Of a stretch of 64,000 nt of DNA, positions 46,053 to 56,592 are shown one piece after another (positions within the stretch are counted from its first letter, which is position 1; each line of letters begins with the position of its first letter). The stretch is from Opitutia bacterium. GTDB taxonomy: Bacteria; Verrucomicrobiota; Verrucomicrobiia; Opitutales; Opitutaceae. The stretch is taken from the NCBI GenBank assembly GCA_016187925.1, contig JACPIS010000048.1, positions 1-64,000 on the forward strand, written 5' to 3'. The notes under the pieces are model-generated. The model did no database searches. It saw nothing but the letters and a program-made list of their open reading frames with translations, and was not told the origin of the DNA. The position numbers and the translations under genes are program-made.

Positions 46053-46820
46053 TCAGGATCGCTGCCAGACGCCGCGCTGCGGCTGCTGCAGGAGACCGCG
46101 GTCGCGCAGGACTTGGAGCTGCTGCCTGATTTTGTCTCGGATGTGGCGATTGCCGGGATAGAGTTTGGCCAGTTCGGCTTCGAAAGCGTAGATGTCGTCG
46201 TTGGTGAACACGGAATTGGGTAGCGACTCCACGCATCGGAGAACATCGAGAGTCCAACCGCGCTGTTCGGGCTTCAAGACCTGGAGACGAGCGATGCGCG
46301 CATACTGTTCGCGGATATCGCGCCGATCTGCCACCACACCTTCCGTGATAAGCGGAATCTTGGCGGACGCGGGGACCAGGCCGACGTTGAGTATGTAGCC
46401 GGTCCATGCACTGCGGCGCGCCACAGCCGAGAGCGGCTTACGTCTGATGATGACAGCGGGAGAGATGGCGAAGCGCGGAATGAGAAGAAGATTCCGTACC
46501 ATCCATTCTGGAAGTTGGTAGTGCAGGAGGAAAAAGTTCGGGGTCCTGTTGCCCAGAACGGCGTCCAGCATCTTCTGGTAATTCGACCCGAGAATCCCAG
46601 CACTCAACTTCTTGCTGTGACTCTTGAGTTGGTAGCGCTCGACGCACTCCGGACAAACAAGATCGCTGACTTGGGTGTTGTTTCTCTCGGCGTGGAGTCG
46701 GTCACTGGTACAGGCGCAGCAGTAGAGATTATCCGCTCCCCATGGTTCGGTGATGCGACGCGCCAATTGGGACGGACTTTTGTAGCCTTCGCCAAAACGC
46801 GTCGGTAACTGCAGATTCAT
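46053..46820 (-). CDS. DpnI/Dam-replacing family restriction endonuclease
   Basis: A 255-residue protein, about the same length as DpnI, and similar to it from end to end as recalled from the family. The catalytic PD-(D/E)xK region is at identical positions: Asp53, Gln64 (Glu in DpnI) and Lys66 in YQLKS. The zinc site has Cys34, Cys37, Cys56 and Cys59. PNFFLLHYQLPEW, RRKPLSAVARRSAWTGYIL and the C-terminal winged helix (RDKIRQQLQVLRDRGLL) are conserved. DpnI cuts methylated GATC. This gene follows a GATC-type methylase gene by 33 bases, so its target must avoid the host's own pattern. Confidence 0.88.
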   Translation of the reverse strand: MNLQLPTRFGEGYKSPSQLARRITEPWGADNLYCCACTSDRLHAERNNTQVSDLVCPECVERYQLKSHSKKLSAGILGSNYQKMLDAVLGNRTPNFFLLHYQLPEWMVRNLLLIPRFAISPAVIIRRKPLSAVARRSAWTGYILNVGLVPASAKIPLITEGVVADRRDIREQYARIARLQVLKPEQRGWTLDVLRCVESLPNSVFTNDDIYAFEAELAKLYPGNRHIRDKIRQQLQVLRDRGLLQQPQRGVWQRS

Positions 46821-46853
46821 CTGCGCCGACTAGATCAGCCCGGATTCGGCTCT

Positions 46854-48122
46854 TCAATGGGATTTAACTCGGAGAATCTCCGTTTCGCAGCGGACGATGT
46901 GGGTCGTCTGACGCTTCTTGCCGTCCGGGGCGTGGGCCCAGGCTTGCTGTAGGGAGACGTCCACCGTGGTGTGGACCACGCTCGCCTGGCTGACGTGGGC
47001 ACACGAGAGGAACACAAATTTGAATTCGTGGAAGATGCAGTCGGTTTTGGGCGCGACCTCGGTGGACATCGCCGGGATCGGATCGATCCGATCTGAAACC
47101 AGTTCAAGATCATTTTGAGTTTCGACGAAGACATGGATGCGGACCGTGAGATCGAAGGTCACGCTGTGGAGTCGGCGAAAAGTCAGGTCGAGATAAACGG
47201 AGTCACGTTCAATTCCGACGAAGGTCCGAGCCAGCAGCGCGCAGACGACGGCCGTCGTGCCGCTGCCCATGAAGGGGTCCATGACGAAGTCGCCGGGACT
47301 GGTGGACGAAAGGATGATGCGTTCGAGCAGGGCGACGGGTTTTTGCGTGGGGTGCTTGCCGAGGGTTTTCTCGACGGGCTTCGGCGCCGTCAAGGTCCAG
47401 ACGTCCTTCATCTGTTTGCCGGCGTTGGCGCGTTTCATGTCGGTGTAGTTGAAGCGGTGCCGGCTCTTTTCGTTCTTCGCGGCCCAGAGAATCGTCTCGG
47501 TGGAGTGTGTGAAGTAGCGGCAGGCGAGGTTGGGCGGCGGGTTGGGCTTCTGCCACGTGACTTGGTTGAGCAGCTTCATGCCGAGCTGCTGCATGGCGTA
47601 GCCGACGGAGAAAATGACGTGGTGCGTGCCGCTGACCCAGAGGGTGCCGTTGGGCTTGAGCAGGGCCTGGCAGCGGCGGAGCCACTCGTGGTTGAAGTTG
47701 TGATTCTCCTCGGGGCCGCGGGACTTGTCCCACTCGCCCTTGTCCACCTTCACCATCTTGCCGGCATGGCAGGTGATGCCGCCGTTGGAGAGAAAGTAGG
47801 GCGGGTCAGCGAAAATCAGGTCGAACACGCCGCCGGGGTGTTTCTGCAGCAGATGGTCCATAACCTCGAGGCAGTCGCCGTGGTAGAGGTAGAGCCCGCG
47901 GGCGTCGTCGCGGTAGGCGAGCTTCGACGGCTGCAAGACCTCGGGGCCCTCTTGGACGATGGCGTCGTCGGGACGGAACGTGGCGTCGTAGTCGGGGTAA
48001 ACGGTGCTGCTCGATGAGTTACGGCGCGACAAGGTAACGACAGAGGTTCGCTTGGTTTTCCTGGCAGGGCGGTTGGGGGCAACCGCCCCTACCTTCTTGG
48101 TCGAGGGCTTCTTTTTCGGCAC
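46854..48122 (-). CDS. DpnA-like N6-adenine DNA methyltransferase
   Basis: A 422-residue protein. DPPYFLSNGG (106-115) precedes DPFMGSGTT (282-290), the beta-class order. VDKGEWDKSRG, NPPPNLACRYFTHSTETILW and GKQMKDVWT closely resemble DpnA of the DpnII system, which methylates adenine in GATC. An N-terminal basic region (1-70) contains a palindromic repeat-derived GAVAPNRPA. A C-terminal extension of about 100 residues is not part of the usual domain. It is upstream of and probably co-transcribed with the DpnI-like gene; its 5' flank has a GATC cluster. Confidence 0.9.
   Translation of the reverse strand: MPKKKPSTKKVGAVAPNRPARKTKRTSVVTLSRRNSSSSTVYPDYDATFRPDDAIVQEGPEVLQPSKLAYRDDARGLYLYHGDCLEVMDHLLQKHPGGVFDLIFADPPYFLSNGGITCHAGKMVKVDKGEWDKSRGPEENHNFNHEWLRRCQALLKPNGTLWVSGTHHVIFSVGYAMQQLGMKLLNQVTWQKPNPPPNLACRYFTHSTETILWAAKNEKSRHRFNYTDMKRANAGKQMKDVWTLTAPKPVEKTLGKHPTQKPVALLERIILSSTSPGDFVMDPFMGSGTTAVVCALLARTFVGIERDSVYLDLTFRRLHSVTFDLTVRIHVFVETQNDLELVSDRIDPIPAMSTEVAPKTDCIFHEFKFVFLSCAHVSQASVVHTTVDVSLQQAWAHAPDGKKRQTTHIVRCETEILRVKSH
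48067..48088. repeat. palindromic hairpin in the methyltransferase N-terminal coding region
   Basis: GGGCGGTTG and CAACCGCCC form a perfect 9-bp stem around GGGG and continue into CCTACC, the end seen in other repeats here. It encodes GAVAPNRPA in frame. Confidence 0.6.
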
Positions 48123-48127
48123 GCGTT

Positions 48128-48157
48128 GATCGGATCGATCCGGGGGCGGAAAGGATC
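48128..48157 (-). promoter_or_regulatory. cluster of four GATC sites upstream of the methyltransferase gene
   Basis: GATC occurs at 48128, 48133, 48137 and 48154, starting six bases before the gene. The 15-mer GATCGGATCGATCCG also occurs at 47076-47090 inside the same gene. If the methylase modifies GATC, these sites could make its promoter methylation-sensitive. Confidence 0.5.
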
Positions 48158-48301
48158 AAGGCAAATTGGCCGGAGGGGAGGGCTGGAATCCAAAATCCAC
48201 GAGCAAAAGACTGCAAGGCGGAGTGCTTGGGTTGGCCGTGGGAGATATGGCCTTGCCGGGCCGGGCGGGTGCGGGTAACAAGGCGGGGCCATCACGCAGG
48301 C

Positions 48302-48322
48302 CTGCACCTGCGACAGGTGCAG
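48302..48322. repeat. inverted repeat upstream of the large secreted protein
   Basis: CTGCACCTG-CGA-CAGGTGCAG is a perfect 9-bp dyad with a 3-base centre, 24 bases before the start codon at 48347. It could be an operator or another member of the palindromic repeats. Confidence 0.5.
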
Positions 48323-48346
48323 AACGCCGGTCAACCCCAACCGCCC

Positions 48347-50464
48347 ATGCATGCCCGTGGATTTTCCAAGGCAGCCCTTGCACTGCTAACCGTCCTGCTG
48401 TCCGCCAGCCCCGGCCCGGCCACGGCGGAGGACGGCGCGCCGCCGGCGAACCCCTTCGGCAACGTGGCGCCGCCCAGGCCCGCACCCGGCCCGGAGATGG
48501 AGTGGGTGTTCAACCAGCCCGCACCCGAGGCCAGGGTTCGCACGGCGTTCGACCTGGAGAGGATCGAAGTGGAAAGCAGCCTTCGCGCCTTTCGGGAGGC
48601 CAACGCAAAGTTGATCGGCGGAGTGGCCACGAAAAAATCGAGCCCGGCCGCCGCCTTGAATGAGGCCAAGGTCTTGCTCAAAGACTCGCAGTCACAGACC
48701 ACCCTCGCCACCTTGCGGACACGGCCGGAACTCCAAACGGCAGACGGCCTGCAAAATCTGGCCGCCGCCGCGTTCGCATCCGGCCGGCCGCTGCTGGCGC
48801 TGGGTGGATTGTGGTTGGCCGAGGAGCGTTGGCCGGGCAACCCCGATGTGAGGTTCAATCTGGCCAGCCTGCTGGCGCAGCACGGCTCGGTGAACGAGGC
48901 GCAGGCGCTGCTCGACGACCTCATGGCACGGCAGAAGCTGCCCGCGCATCCGTTCGGCATTACGGCCCAACAGGGCGCCGACTATCTGCGGGCCTACATC
49001 CAGACGCGCCAGGGCCGGACCAGGGAGGCGGCGGGATTGCTCAAGCCCATCGTCGCGGCCAATCCGGCCTTCGGGGAGGCGGCGCTGCTGTTCGCACTCG
49101 TCACGGAATCGGAGGAGGAGGCGCGCAAGGCCTACCGCGTGGGCATCTGGCGCCGGGCGCCGGCCCGTCAGTTGGCCAATCTGCCGACCGCCGAGGCAGG
49201 GCCCAAGGCCGCGACAAGCTCAGCGGCGGATCCGACGCCATCATCGGCGGAGCCGCCCGAGCCGAGCTTGGTCGGATTGGATGCGGCGCTTTTTGTGGAC
49301 CTCTCCAAGGGGCAGCCGGGTGAACTTCCCGCGATCCGCGAGCCGGTGGACCTGCAGGATTGGGCTAGATTCGGTGAGTGGGTTAAGAACGTCGTTTCGG
49401 CGCGGCAGAATGAGGAGTTCCCGACGCTCATCGCAGCGAGAGACGCACACATGGAGCGTTGCCGCCAGAAAGACCTCCCGTGGCCGGTCCGGGAGCGGCT
49501 GATGGAATTGGAGAACATGATCGAGCCCGAGAACGCCCGCTTGGCCGAAATACGGACGCTGAACCAAGCGCTCAACCGGGCGATCGTGGACTCGACGGAC
49601 GCTTTTGAACGCGTGTTCGAACAATACACGCTGGAATTATATGCGATCAACTCGAAGCCCAAAATGGATAAGGCCAAGATATGTGCGGAGACCATCGCGG
49701 CGGCCGAGAAGGCGAATGCCGCGATGCGTCCGCATGTCCAGGCGGTCGACCTCGCCACGCGGCGGCTGCACCGCGCCTGGCACCGGTATGTGACCGCCCT
49801 AGGCAGCCTGACGGCCGATCCGGACTTCCGCGCCTATCTCGCCGCCCACCTTAAATTAGCCAGCAACCTCAGCTACAACGAGCTGTTGCTGAACATGGCA
49901 ATCCATCACTTCGGCCCCGAATTGAGCTGCCTCACCCCGGGAAAACCGTCGGCGAATGAACTGGGCAAGACGGAAGATGCGACGCTCGCCAACTGCTCGG
50001 AGGAGGACGCGAAGAAATCGGTCGGAGCCGAAGTCAGCTCGGAGATCGCGGCCCCGATGGAACCCATCGACGCCTCGGTGGGAATCGAGGCCACCTGCGA
50101 CGGGATCTCGGTGGAAGTGGGGATGGAATTGCTCAAGACCGCGGGTCTGACCGCCGAGGCCGAGTTCAAGATGGACGGAACATGCACTCTCTACCTGGGA
50201 CCCAAGATCACCATGGGAGCGGGCGGCGCGGAAGCCAGCAGCAAGGGCGGTGTCTACGTTACCGTGAACAATATATCGTTCCAGAACCCGATCCAGGATG
50301 CGGGCGTTCGGAGTGTGGTGAAAACGACGGTGAAAGCCGGGCTGCCAGGTGCGAGTGCGACCGCCAGCTACACGGGGAGCGATACGAGAATCAGCCTGAT
50401 CGCCGGGCCGACGGTTCCGGCTCACAATGCCGGCGGGCTGGCGAATTTCAGACAGGGGAAATGA
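48347..50464 (+). CDS. large exported protein of unknown function with TPR-like region
   Basis: A 705-residue protein starting MHARGFSKAALALLTVLLSA with a signal peptide (1-27). Residues about 110-250 look like degenerate TPR helices (GRPLLALGGLWLAEERWPGN; VNEAQALLDDLMARQKLPAH; QTRQGRTREAAGLLKPIVAA). A Pro/Ser-rich linker lies near 285-310. A helical domain (about 330-550) contains scattered Cys residues. A Gly/Val-rich C-terminal third (about 580-705; VYVTVNNISFQNPIQDAG) looks beta-rich. No family recognised. It stands alone between the methylase promoter and a lipoprotein gene. Confidence 0.75.
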   Translation: MHARGFSKAALALLTVLLSASPGPATAEDGAPPANPFGNVAPPRPAPGPEMEWVFNQPAPEARVRTAFDLERIEVESSLRAFREANAKLIGGVATKKSSPAAALNEAKVLLKDSQSQTTLATLRTRPELQTADGLQNLAAAAFASGRPLLALGGLWLAEERWPGNPDVRFNLASLLAQHGSVNEAQALLDDLMARQKLPAHPFGITAQQGADYLRAYIQTRQGRTREAAGLLKPIVAANPAFGEAALLFALVTESEEEARKAYRVGIWRRAPARQLANLPTAEAGPKAATSSAADPTPSSAEPPEPSLVGLDAALFVDLSKGQPGELPAIREPVDLQDWARFGEWVKNVVSARQNEEFPTLIAARDAHMERCRQKDLPWPVRERLMELENMIEPENARLAEIRTLNQALNRAIVDSTDAFERVFEQYTLELYAINSKPKMDKAKICAETIAAAEKANAAMRPHVQAVDLATRRLHRAWHRYVTALGSLTADPDFRAYLAAHLKLASNLSYNELLLNMAIHHFGPELSCLTPGKPSANELGKTEDATLANCSEEDAKKSVGAEVSSEIAAPMEPIDASVGIEATCDGISVEVGMELLKTAGLTAEAEFKMDGTCTLYLGPKITMGAGGAEASSKGGVYVTVNNISFQNPIQDAGVRSVVKTTVKAGLPGASATASYTGSDTRISLIAGPTVPAHNAGGLANFRQGK

Positions 50465-50534
50465 TCCGGGGTCAGGGGAGACCCGTGGTCGGCTGACATG
50501 GCCAGCCGTTGGATCAACCGCGGGAACGCACGGA

Positions 50535-51026
50535 TTACTTTCCGGGCACCGTCGTCATGATCAAAGCGGTGCTCAGCTTGTCGTCTTCCTTGCTAAACAT
50601 CACCGCGCATTCGCGCTTGTCCTTCTTGGCGGACACGACGCCAGAATCTCCCTGATCGAGGGCGACCGTAACGTCCCAGCCCTCGCCTTTAAGTTTCTCC
50701 GCATAAAACTTCAGGCCCTCTTGGATCGAGCCCTTGAAGTTTGTCTTCACCTGGAATATTTCGCCGAGGGTGCTGGCTGCGATAACCAGCGCATCCTTGA
50801 TGACCGGGACATCCTTGGGAAAGTTCTCCGGCAAGGGCACGCCTTTCTCGCTGGCCACGATCTTCATGCCTGGTCCCCCATCCTTGCCCTTGACTTCGAC
50901 GGTAGCGACATCGCCCTTCTGCTCCATGGTGACGCCGCCCGCGGAGGTTTTCTGGGAGGTCTTCTTGCCGCAGCCGGCGGTGACGAGCAGCAGGGCGGCG
51001 ACGGGGATCAGGAATTTCGGGGACAT
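50535..51026 (-). CDS. lipoprotein, function unknown
   Basis: A 163-residue protein starting MSPKFLIPVAALLLVTAGCG with lipobox Cys19, followed by a Lys/Thr/Ser linker. The mature part has VPLPENFPKDVPVIKDALVI and KFYAEKLKGEGWDVTVALDQ, a pattern seen in small envelope lipoproteins with an alpha-beta fold. It lies downstream of hppA on the same strand but beyond that gene's terminator, so it is probably separately transcribed. Confidence 0.78.
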   Translation of the reverse strand: MSPKFLIPVAALLLVTAGCGKKTSQKTSAGGVTMEQKGDVATVEVKGKDGGPGMKIVASEKGVPLPENFPKDVPVIKDALVIAASTLGEIFQVKTNFKGSIQEGLKFYAEKLKGEGWDVTVALDQGDSGVVSAKKDKRECAVMFSKEDDKLSTALIMTTVPGK

Positions 51027-51184
51027 GGGGTCGGTGGGTTGGGGGTGGAACCGGCAGGCAATCCTGACCATTGCCCCGGCGCGGGGGCTTACAACAGAAA
51101 TACCGGGAGGCGCCGGCATATTAACGGGGGCAATATTAAGAAATGCGCGCCTGCCGGCAGCTGCCGGTGTGGAGCAAACGCGGA

Positions 51185-51216
51185 GAAAAAAAGGCCGCGG
51201 CGGGAGCCGCGGCCTT
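51185..51216 (-). terminator. rho-independent terminator of hppA
   Basis: On the minus strand a perfect 11-bp stem (AAGGCCGCGGC with GCCGCGGCCTT) around a 4-base loop runs into a T-rich tract. It is 47 bases after the hppA stop. Confidence 0.85.
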
Positions 51217-51262
51217 GAAGGGGGTGGGCGCGTGGGGTGGAGACCACGCCTTGCCGGTGGGT

Positions 51263-53710
<2,448 letters not shown>

Positions 53711-53851
53711 AGTCAGAACGTTGGGGTTGGGGTTACTGCGGCGGAAGTTGCCAAATGTCATAAGGCGGAGCCAGTCAATTCGGGGTCGGAGCCGGGGAAC
53801 CGTTGACCTGTTAGCGCGTTTAATCTTCGTTGCACCAAGCATAATCTGCGC

Positions 53852-54526
53852 ATGCCCCTGCTCGCCATCCACGACCTCGTGAAAGCCTACCGGACGCCCG
53901 GCGGCGGCGAGCATCGGGTGGTGGACGTGCGGGAATTCTCGCTCGAGGCGGGCGCGCAGGTCGCGCTGCGCGGCGAGAGCGGCTCGGGCAAGACGACGTT
54001 TCTCAACCTCATCGCCGGCATCCTCGCGCCCGATTCCGGCGCGATCCTCCTCGACGGGCTGGACCAGGCCCGCGTGAGCGAGGCGGCGCGCGACCGGCGC
54101 CGCGCGGAGAGCCTCGGCTACATTTTCCAGACCTTCAACCTGCTCCAAGGCCATACGGTGCTCGAGAACGTGGAGCTCGGCATGGCGTTCGGCCGCGGCG
54201 TCGACCGCGCCTACGCCGCGTCGCTGCTCCAGCGCGTCGGGCTCGGCGGGAAGCTCGGGCATTTCCCGCGGCAGCTCTCGACCGGCCAGCAGCAGCGCGT
54301 GGCCGTGGCCCGGGCGCTGGCCAACCACCCGAAGCTCGTGCTCGCCGACGAGCCCACCGGCAACCTCGACCACCGCAACGCCCGCGAGTCGCTCGCGCTC
54401 ATCCGCGAGGTCTGCCGCGAGTGCGGCGCGGCGCTGCTGCTCGTGAGCCACGACGAGGGGATTTTGTCCGGCTTCGAGTCCGTGCAGGACTTCACCCGCC
54501 TCAACCGGGCGCTCGCGGCGCCATGA
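53852..54526 (+). CDS. LolD/MacB-type ABC transporter ATP-binding protein
   Basis: A 224-residue ATPase with Walker A GESGSGKTT, signature LSTGQQQRVAVARAL, Walker B LVLADEPTGNLD and switch His in LLVSHDEG. This is the MacB/LolD/FtsE class that drives extracytoplasmic conformational change instead of moving a substrate through the membrane. The FtsX-like permease gene begins 103 bases downstream and a DUF3299 gene follows, so the three form one operon. Confidence 0.9.
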   Translation: MPLLAIHDLVKAYRTPGGGEHRVVDVREFSLEAGAQVALRGESGSGKTTFLNLIAGILAPDSGAILLDGLDQARVSEAARDRRRAESLGYIFQTFNLLQGHTVLENVELGMAFGRGVDRAYAASLLQRVGLGGKLGHFPRQLSTGQQQRVAVARALANHPKLVLADEPTGNLDHRNARESLALIREVCRECGAALLLVSHDEGILSGFESVQDFTRLNRALAAP

Positions 54527-54530
54527 AAAC

Positions 54531-54627
54531 GCCCAACACCAAATCCCAAAGGCCAAGGCTGGCGTGCGCCAATGCAGCCGCGCCTGCAGGTTTGGAGTTT
54601 GGCCGTTTGGAATTTGGGATTTTCACG
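54531..54627. repeat. inverted CCAAATCCCAAAGGCCAA repeat within the ABC operon
   Basis: CACCAAATCCCAAAGGCCAA and TTTGGAATTTGGGATTTTCA form an imperfect inverted repeat that fills the 103-base gap between the ATPase and permease genes. It may lower or tune read-through. It is related to the in-frame repeat of the ABC-F gene. Confidence 0.55.
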
Positions 54628-54629
54628 CC

Positions 54630-55844
54630 GTGATCTGGAACCTCATCTACCGCTCGCTCCGCCAGCACGCGCTTTCCACGCTCGTGACCGCGGGCAGCAT
54701 CGCGCTCGCGGCCGGCCTGCTGCTGACGGTCTGGGTGGTGAAGACGCAGTCGCAGGCGGTGTTTGCCGCGACCAATTCCGGCTTCGACGCCGTGCTCGGC
54801 GCGCGCGGCTCCAAGCTCCAGCTGGTGCTCAACACGATTTTCCACCTCGAATCCTCGCCGGGCAACATCACGGCCGCCGACTACGAGGCCATCCGCCGCA
54901 ATCCGATGCTCGGGGCCGCCATCAAGACCGCCATCCCCATCGCGGTGGGCGACAGCTTCCAAGGCTGGCGCATCGTCGGCACGGTCGAGCAGTTGTTCGC
55001 CGAGGTCGAATACACGCCGGGCAAGCGCTACGCGTTCGCGGCTGGCGGCCGGAATTTTAAGCTCGGCACGCAAGAGGCGGTGATCGGCAGCTACGTCGCC
55101 AAGAGACTCGGCTGGCGGGTCGGCAGCACGTTCCACCCGCAGCACGGCGTGGCGGAGCAGGGCGAGAGCGAACACGAGGAGCTTTACACGGTGGTCGGCG
55201 TGCTCGCGCCGACGAACTCGCCGGTCGACCGCGTCATTTGGATTCCGTTGGAGGGACTGCAGACGATGAGCGGCCACAATCCGCTCGCGAAAACCGAGAT
55301 CAGCGCCGTGCTCATCCAGCTGCGCGCGCCGACGGCGGGGTTGATGGCGAGCAACCTCATCAACCAGTCGGGCGGCAAGCTGACCTTCGCGTATCCCATC
55401 GGCACGATCGTCGCCGAGCTGTTCAACAAGATCAACTGGATCGACCGGGTGCTGACGCTGCTCGCGTGGCTGGTGGCCGCGGTGGCGTCGGGCTCGGTGC
55501 TGGTGAGCATCTACAATTCGATGAGCGCGCGGGCGCGCGACATCGCCATCCTGCGCGCGCTCGGCGCGCGGCGCCGCACGGTCTTCGGCGCGGTGGTGGG
55601 CGAGGCCGCCGCCATCGGCGTGCTCGGCGCGGCCGCGGGCTTCGCGGTGTTCGCGGTGCTCGGTGCGGCCGTGGCGTCGATCATCCAGGCGCAGACCGGC
55701 GTCGTGCTCGAGCCGCTGCGCTGGAATCCCGTTTTCTGGTGGGGCCCGGCGGTGTTCGTCGGCCTGTGCGTCATCGGGGGCATCGTGCCCGCGCTCAAGG
55801 CCTACCGCGTGCCCGTGGCGGAGACGATTGCCCCCGTCTCGTGA
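54630..55844 (+). CDS. FtsX/MacB-like ABC transporter permease
   Basis: A 404-residue permease. A GTG start at 54630 (MIWNLIYRSLRQHALSTLVT) fits the family; no ATG lies close by. The topology is MacB-like: one N-terminal membrane helix (about 17-36), a large periplasmic domain (40-275) and three C-terminal helices (about 280-305, 330-358, 368-390), with YNSMSARARDIAILRALGAR between the first two. It pairs with the upstream ATPase. Confidence 0.88.
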   Translation: MIWNLIYRSLRQHALSTLVTAGSIALAAGLLLTVWVVKTQSQAVFAATNSGFDAVLGARGSKLQLVLNTIFHLESSPGNITAADYEAIRRNPMLGAAIKTAIPIAVGDSFQGWRIVGTVEQLFAEVEYTPGKRYAFAAGGRNFKLGTQEAVIGSYVAKRLGWRVGSTFHPQHGVAEQGESEHEELYTVVGVLAPTNSPVDRVIWIPLEGLQTMSGHNPLAKTEISAVLIQLRAPTAGLMASNLINQSGGKLTFAYPIGTIVAELFNKINWIDRVLTLLAWLVAAVASGSVLVSIYNSMSARARDIAILRALGARRRTVFGAVVGEAAAIGVLGAAAGFAVFAVLGAAVASIIQAQTGVVLEPLRWNPVFWWGPAVFVGLCVIGGIVPALKAYRVPVAETIAPVS

Positions 55845-55930
55845 TGCTCGTCCTGTCGCGGCGTGTCGTGCGCCGGATAATTCTTTGACGGCGGGCGCGA
55901 GCCGGCTACGTTGCGGCCACGTTTGCCACC

Positions 55931-56458
55931 ATGAAAAGCACCGCCCTGAGCTCCCTGCGCCTTGCCACCGTCCTCTTTGCCTTGGGCGCCGTGGCCGGCG
56001 TGTGCGCGGTTGAGGCGCCGGCGGCGGCCAAGGCCGAGGGTTACGAGAAGGTCGGCTTCGACAAGCTGGCGTCCTACAATTTCACGCCGCCCGGCTACGA
56101 GACGGGTGCGCCCGACGCGCAGGCGCCGGCGAAGGGCGACGACCAGATCCCGGAGCGCATCCGCGCGTACAACGAGAAGAAGGTCGCGATCACGGGTTTC
56201 ATGCTGCCGGTGAAAATGGACGGCGGGCTGGTGAAGGAATTTCTCCTGGTGAAGGATCCGATGATGTGTTGCTACGGCGTGATGCCGAAGATCAACGAGT
56301 GGGTGGTGGTCAAGATGACCGGCGCCGGCGTGAAGCCGCTGATGGACGTGCCGATCACGTTCGAGGGCAAGCTGAAGGTCGGCGAAATGTTCGAGAACGG
56401 TTACCTGACCGGCGTGTATCTGCTCGAAGGCGACCGGATGGCCGAGACGAAGGGCTGA
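55931..56458 (+). CDS. exported DUF3299 protein
   Basis: A 175-residue protein with a signal peptide (1-26). The DUF3299 core is clear: KKVAITGFMLPVKMDGGLVK, FLLVKDPMMCCYGVMPKINE with Cys113-Cys114, and PITFEGKLKVGE. The family is periplasmic and of unknown function; the adjacent cysteines suggest metal binding. It follows a LolD/FtsX-type ABC pair, an order I recall from zinc-regulated operons of Vibrio and Shewanella relatives; here no DUF2796 partner is present. Confidence 0.85.
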   Translation: MKSTALSSLRLATVLFALGAVAGVCAVEAPAAAKAEGYEKVGFDKLASYNFTPPGYETGAPDAQAPAKGDDQIPERIRAYNEKKVAITGFMLPVKMDGGLVKEFLLVKDPMMCCYGVMPKINEWVVVKMTGAGVKPLMDVPITFEGKLKVGEMFENGYLTGVYLLEGDRMAETKG

Positions 56459-56492
56459 GCGGAATTCACCCTGGGTTTGGCCTGTGGCCGGA

Positions 56493-56565
56493 TGTGGGAG
56501 GGGCTTTATGCCCCGACTTGATCGGCCGCTCGTACCCGGGTCGGGGCATATAAAGCCTATCTCAC
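56493..56565. repeat. large inverted repeat between convergent genes
   Basis: GAGGGGCTTTATGCCCCGAC (56498-56517) and GTCGGGGCATATAAAGCC (56540-56557) are near-perfect complements, and each arm also contains the small hairpin GGGGC-N5-GCCCC or its mirror. It lies between the DUF3299 and PilX-like genes, which converge, so it could terminate both. Confidence 0.65.
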
Positions 56566-56592
56566 CGAGTGAAGGACAGGCGCGCCCTCGTA

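Noticed and set aside
46053-46820. Calling the DpnI-like gene a pseudogene because Glu64 is Gln
   Set aside because: Gln is an accepted variant in PD-(D/E)xK nucleases such as the Mrr group, the frame is intact and all zinc cysteines remain.
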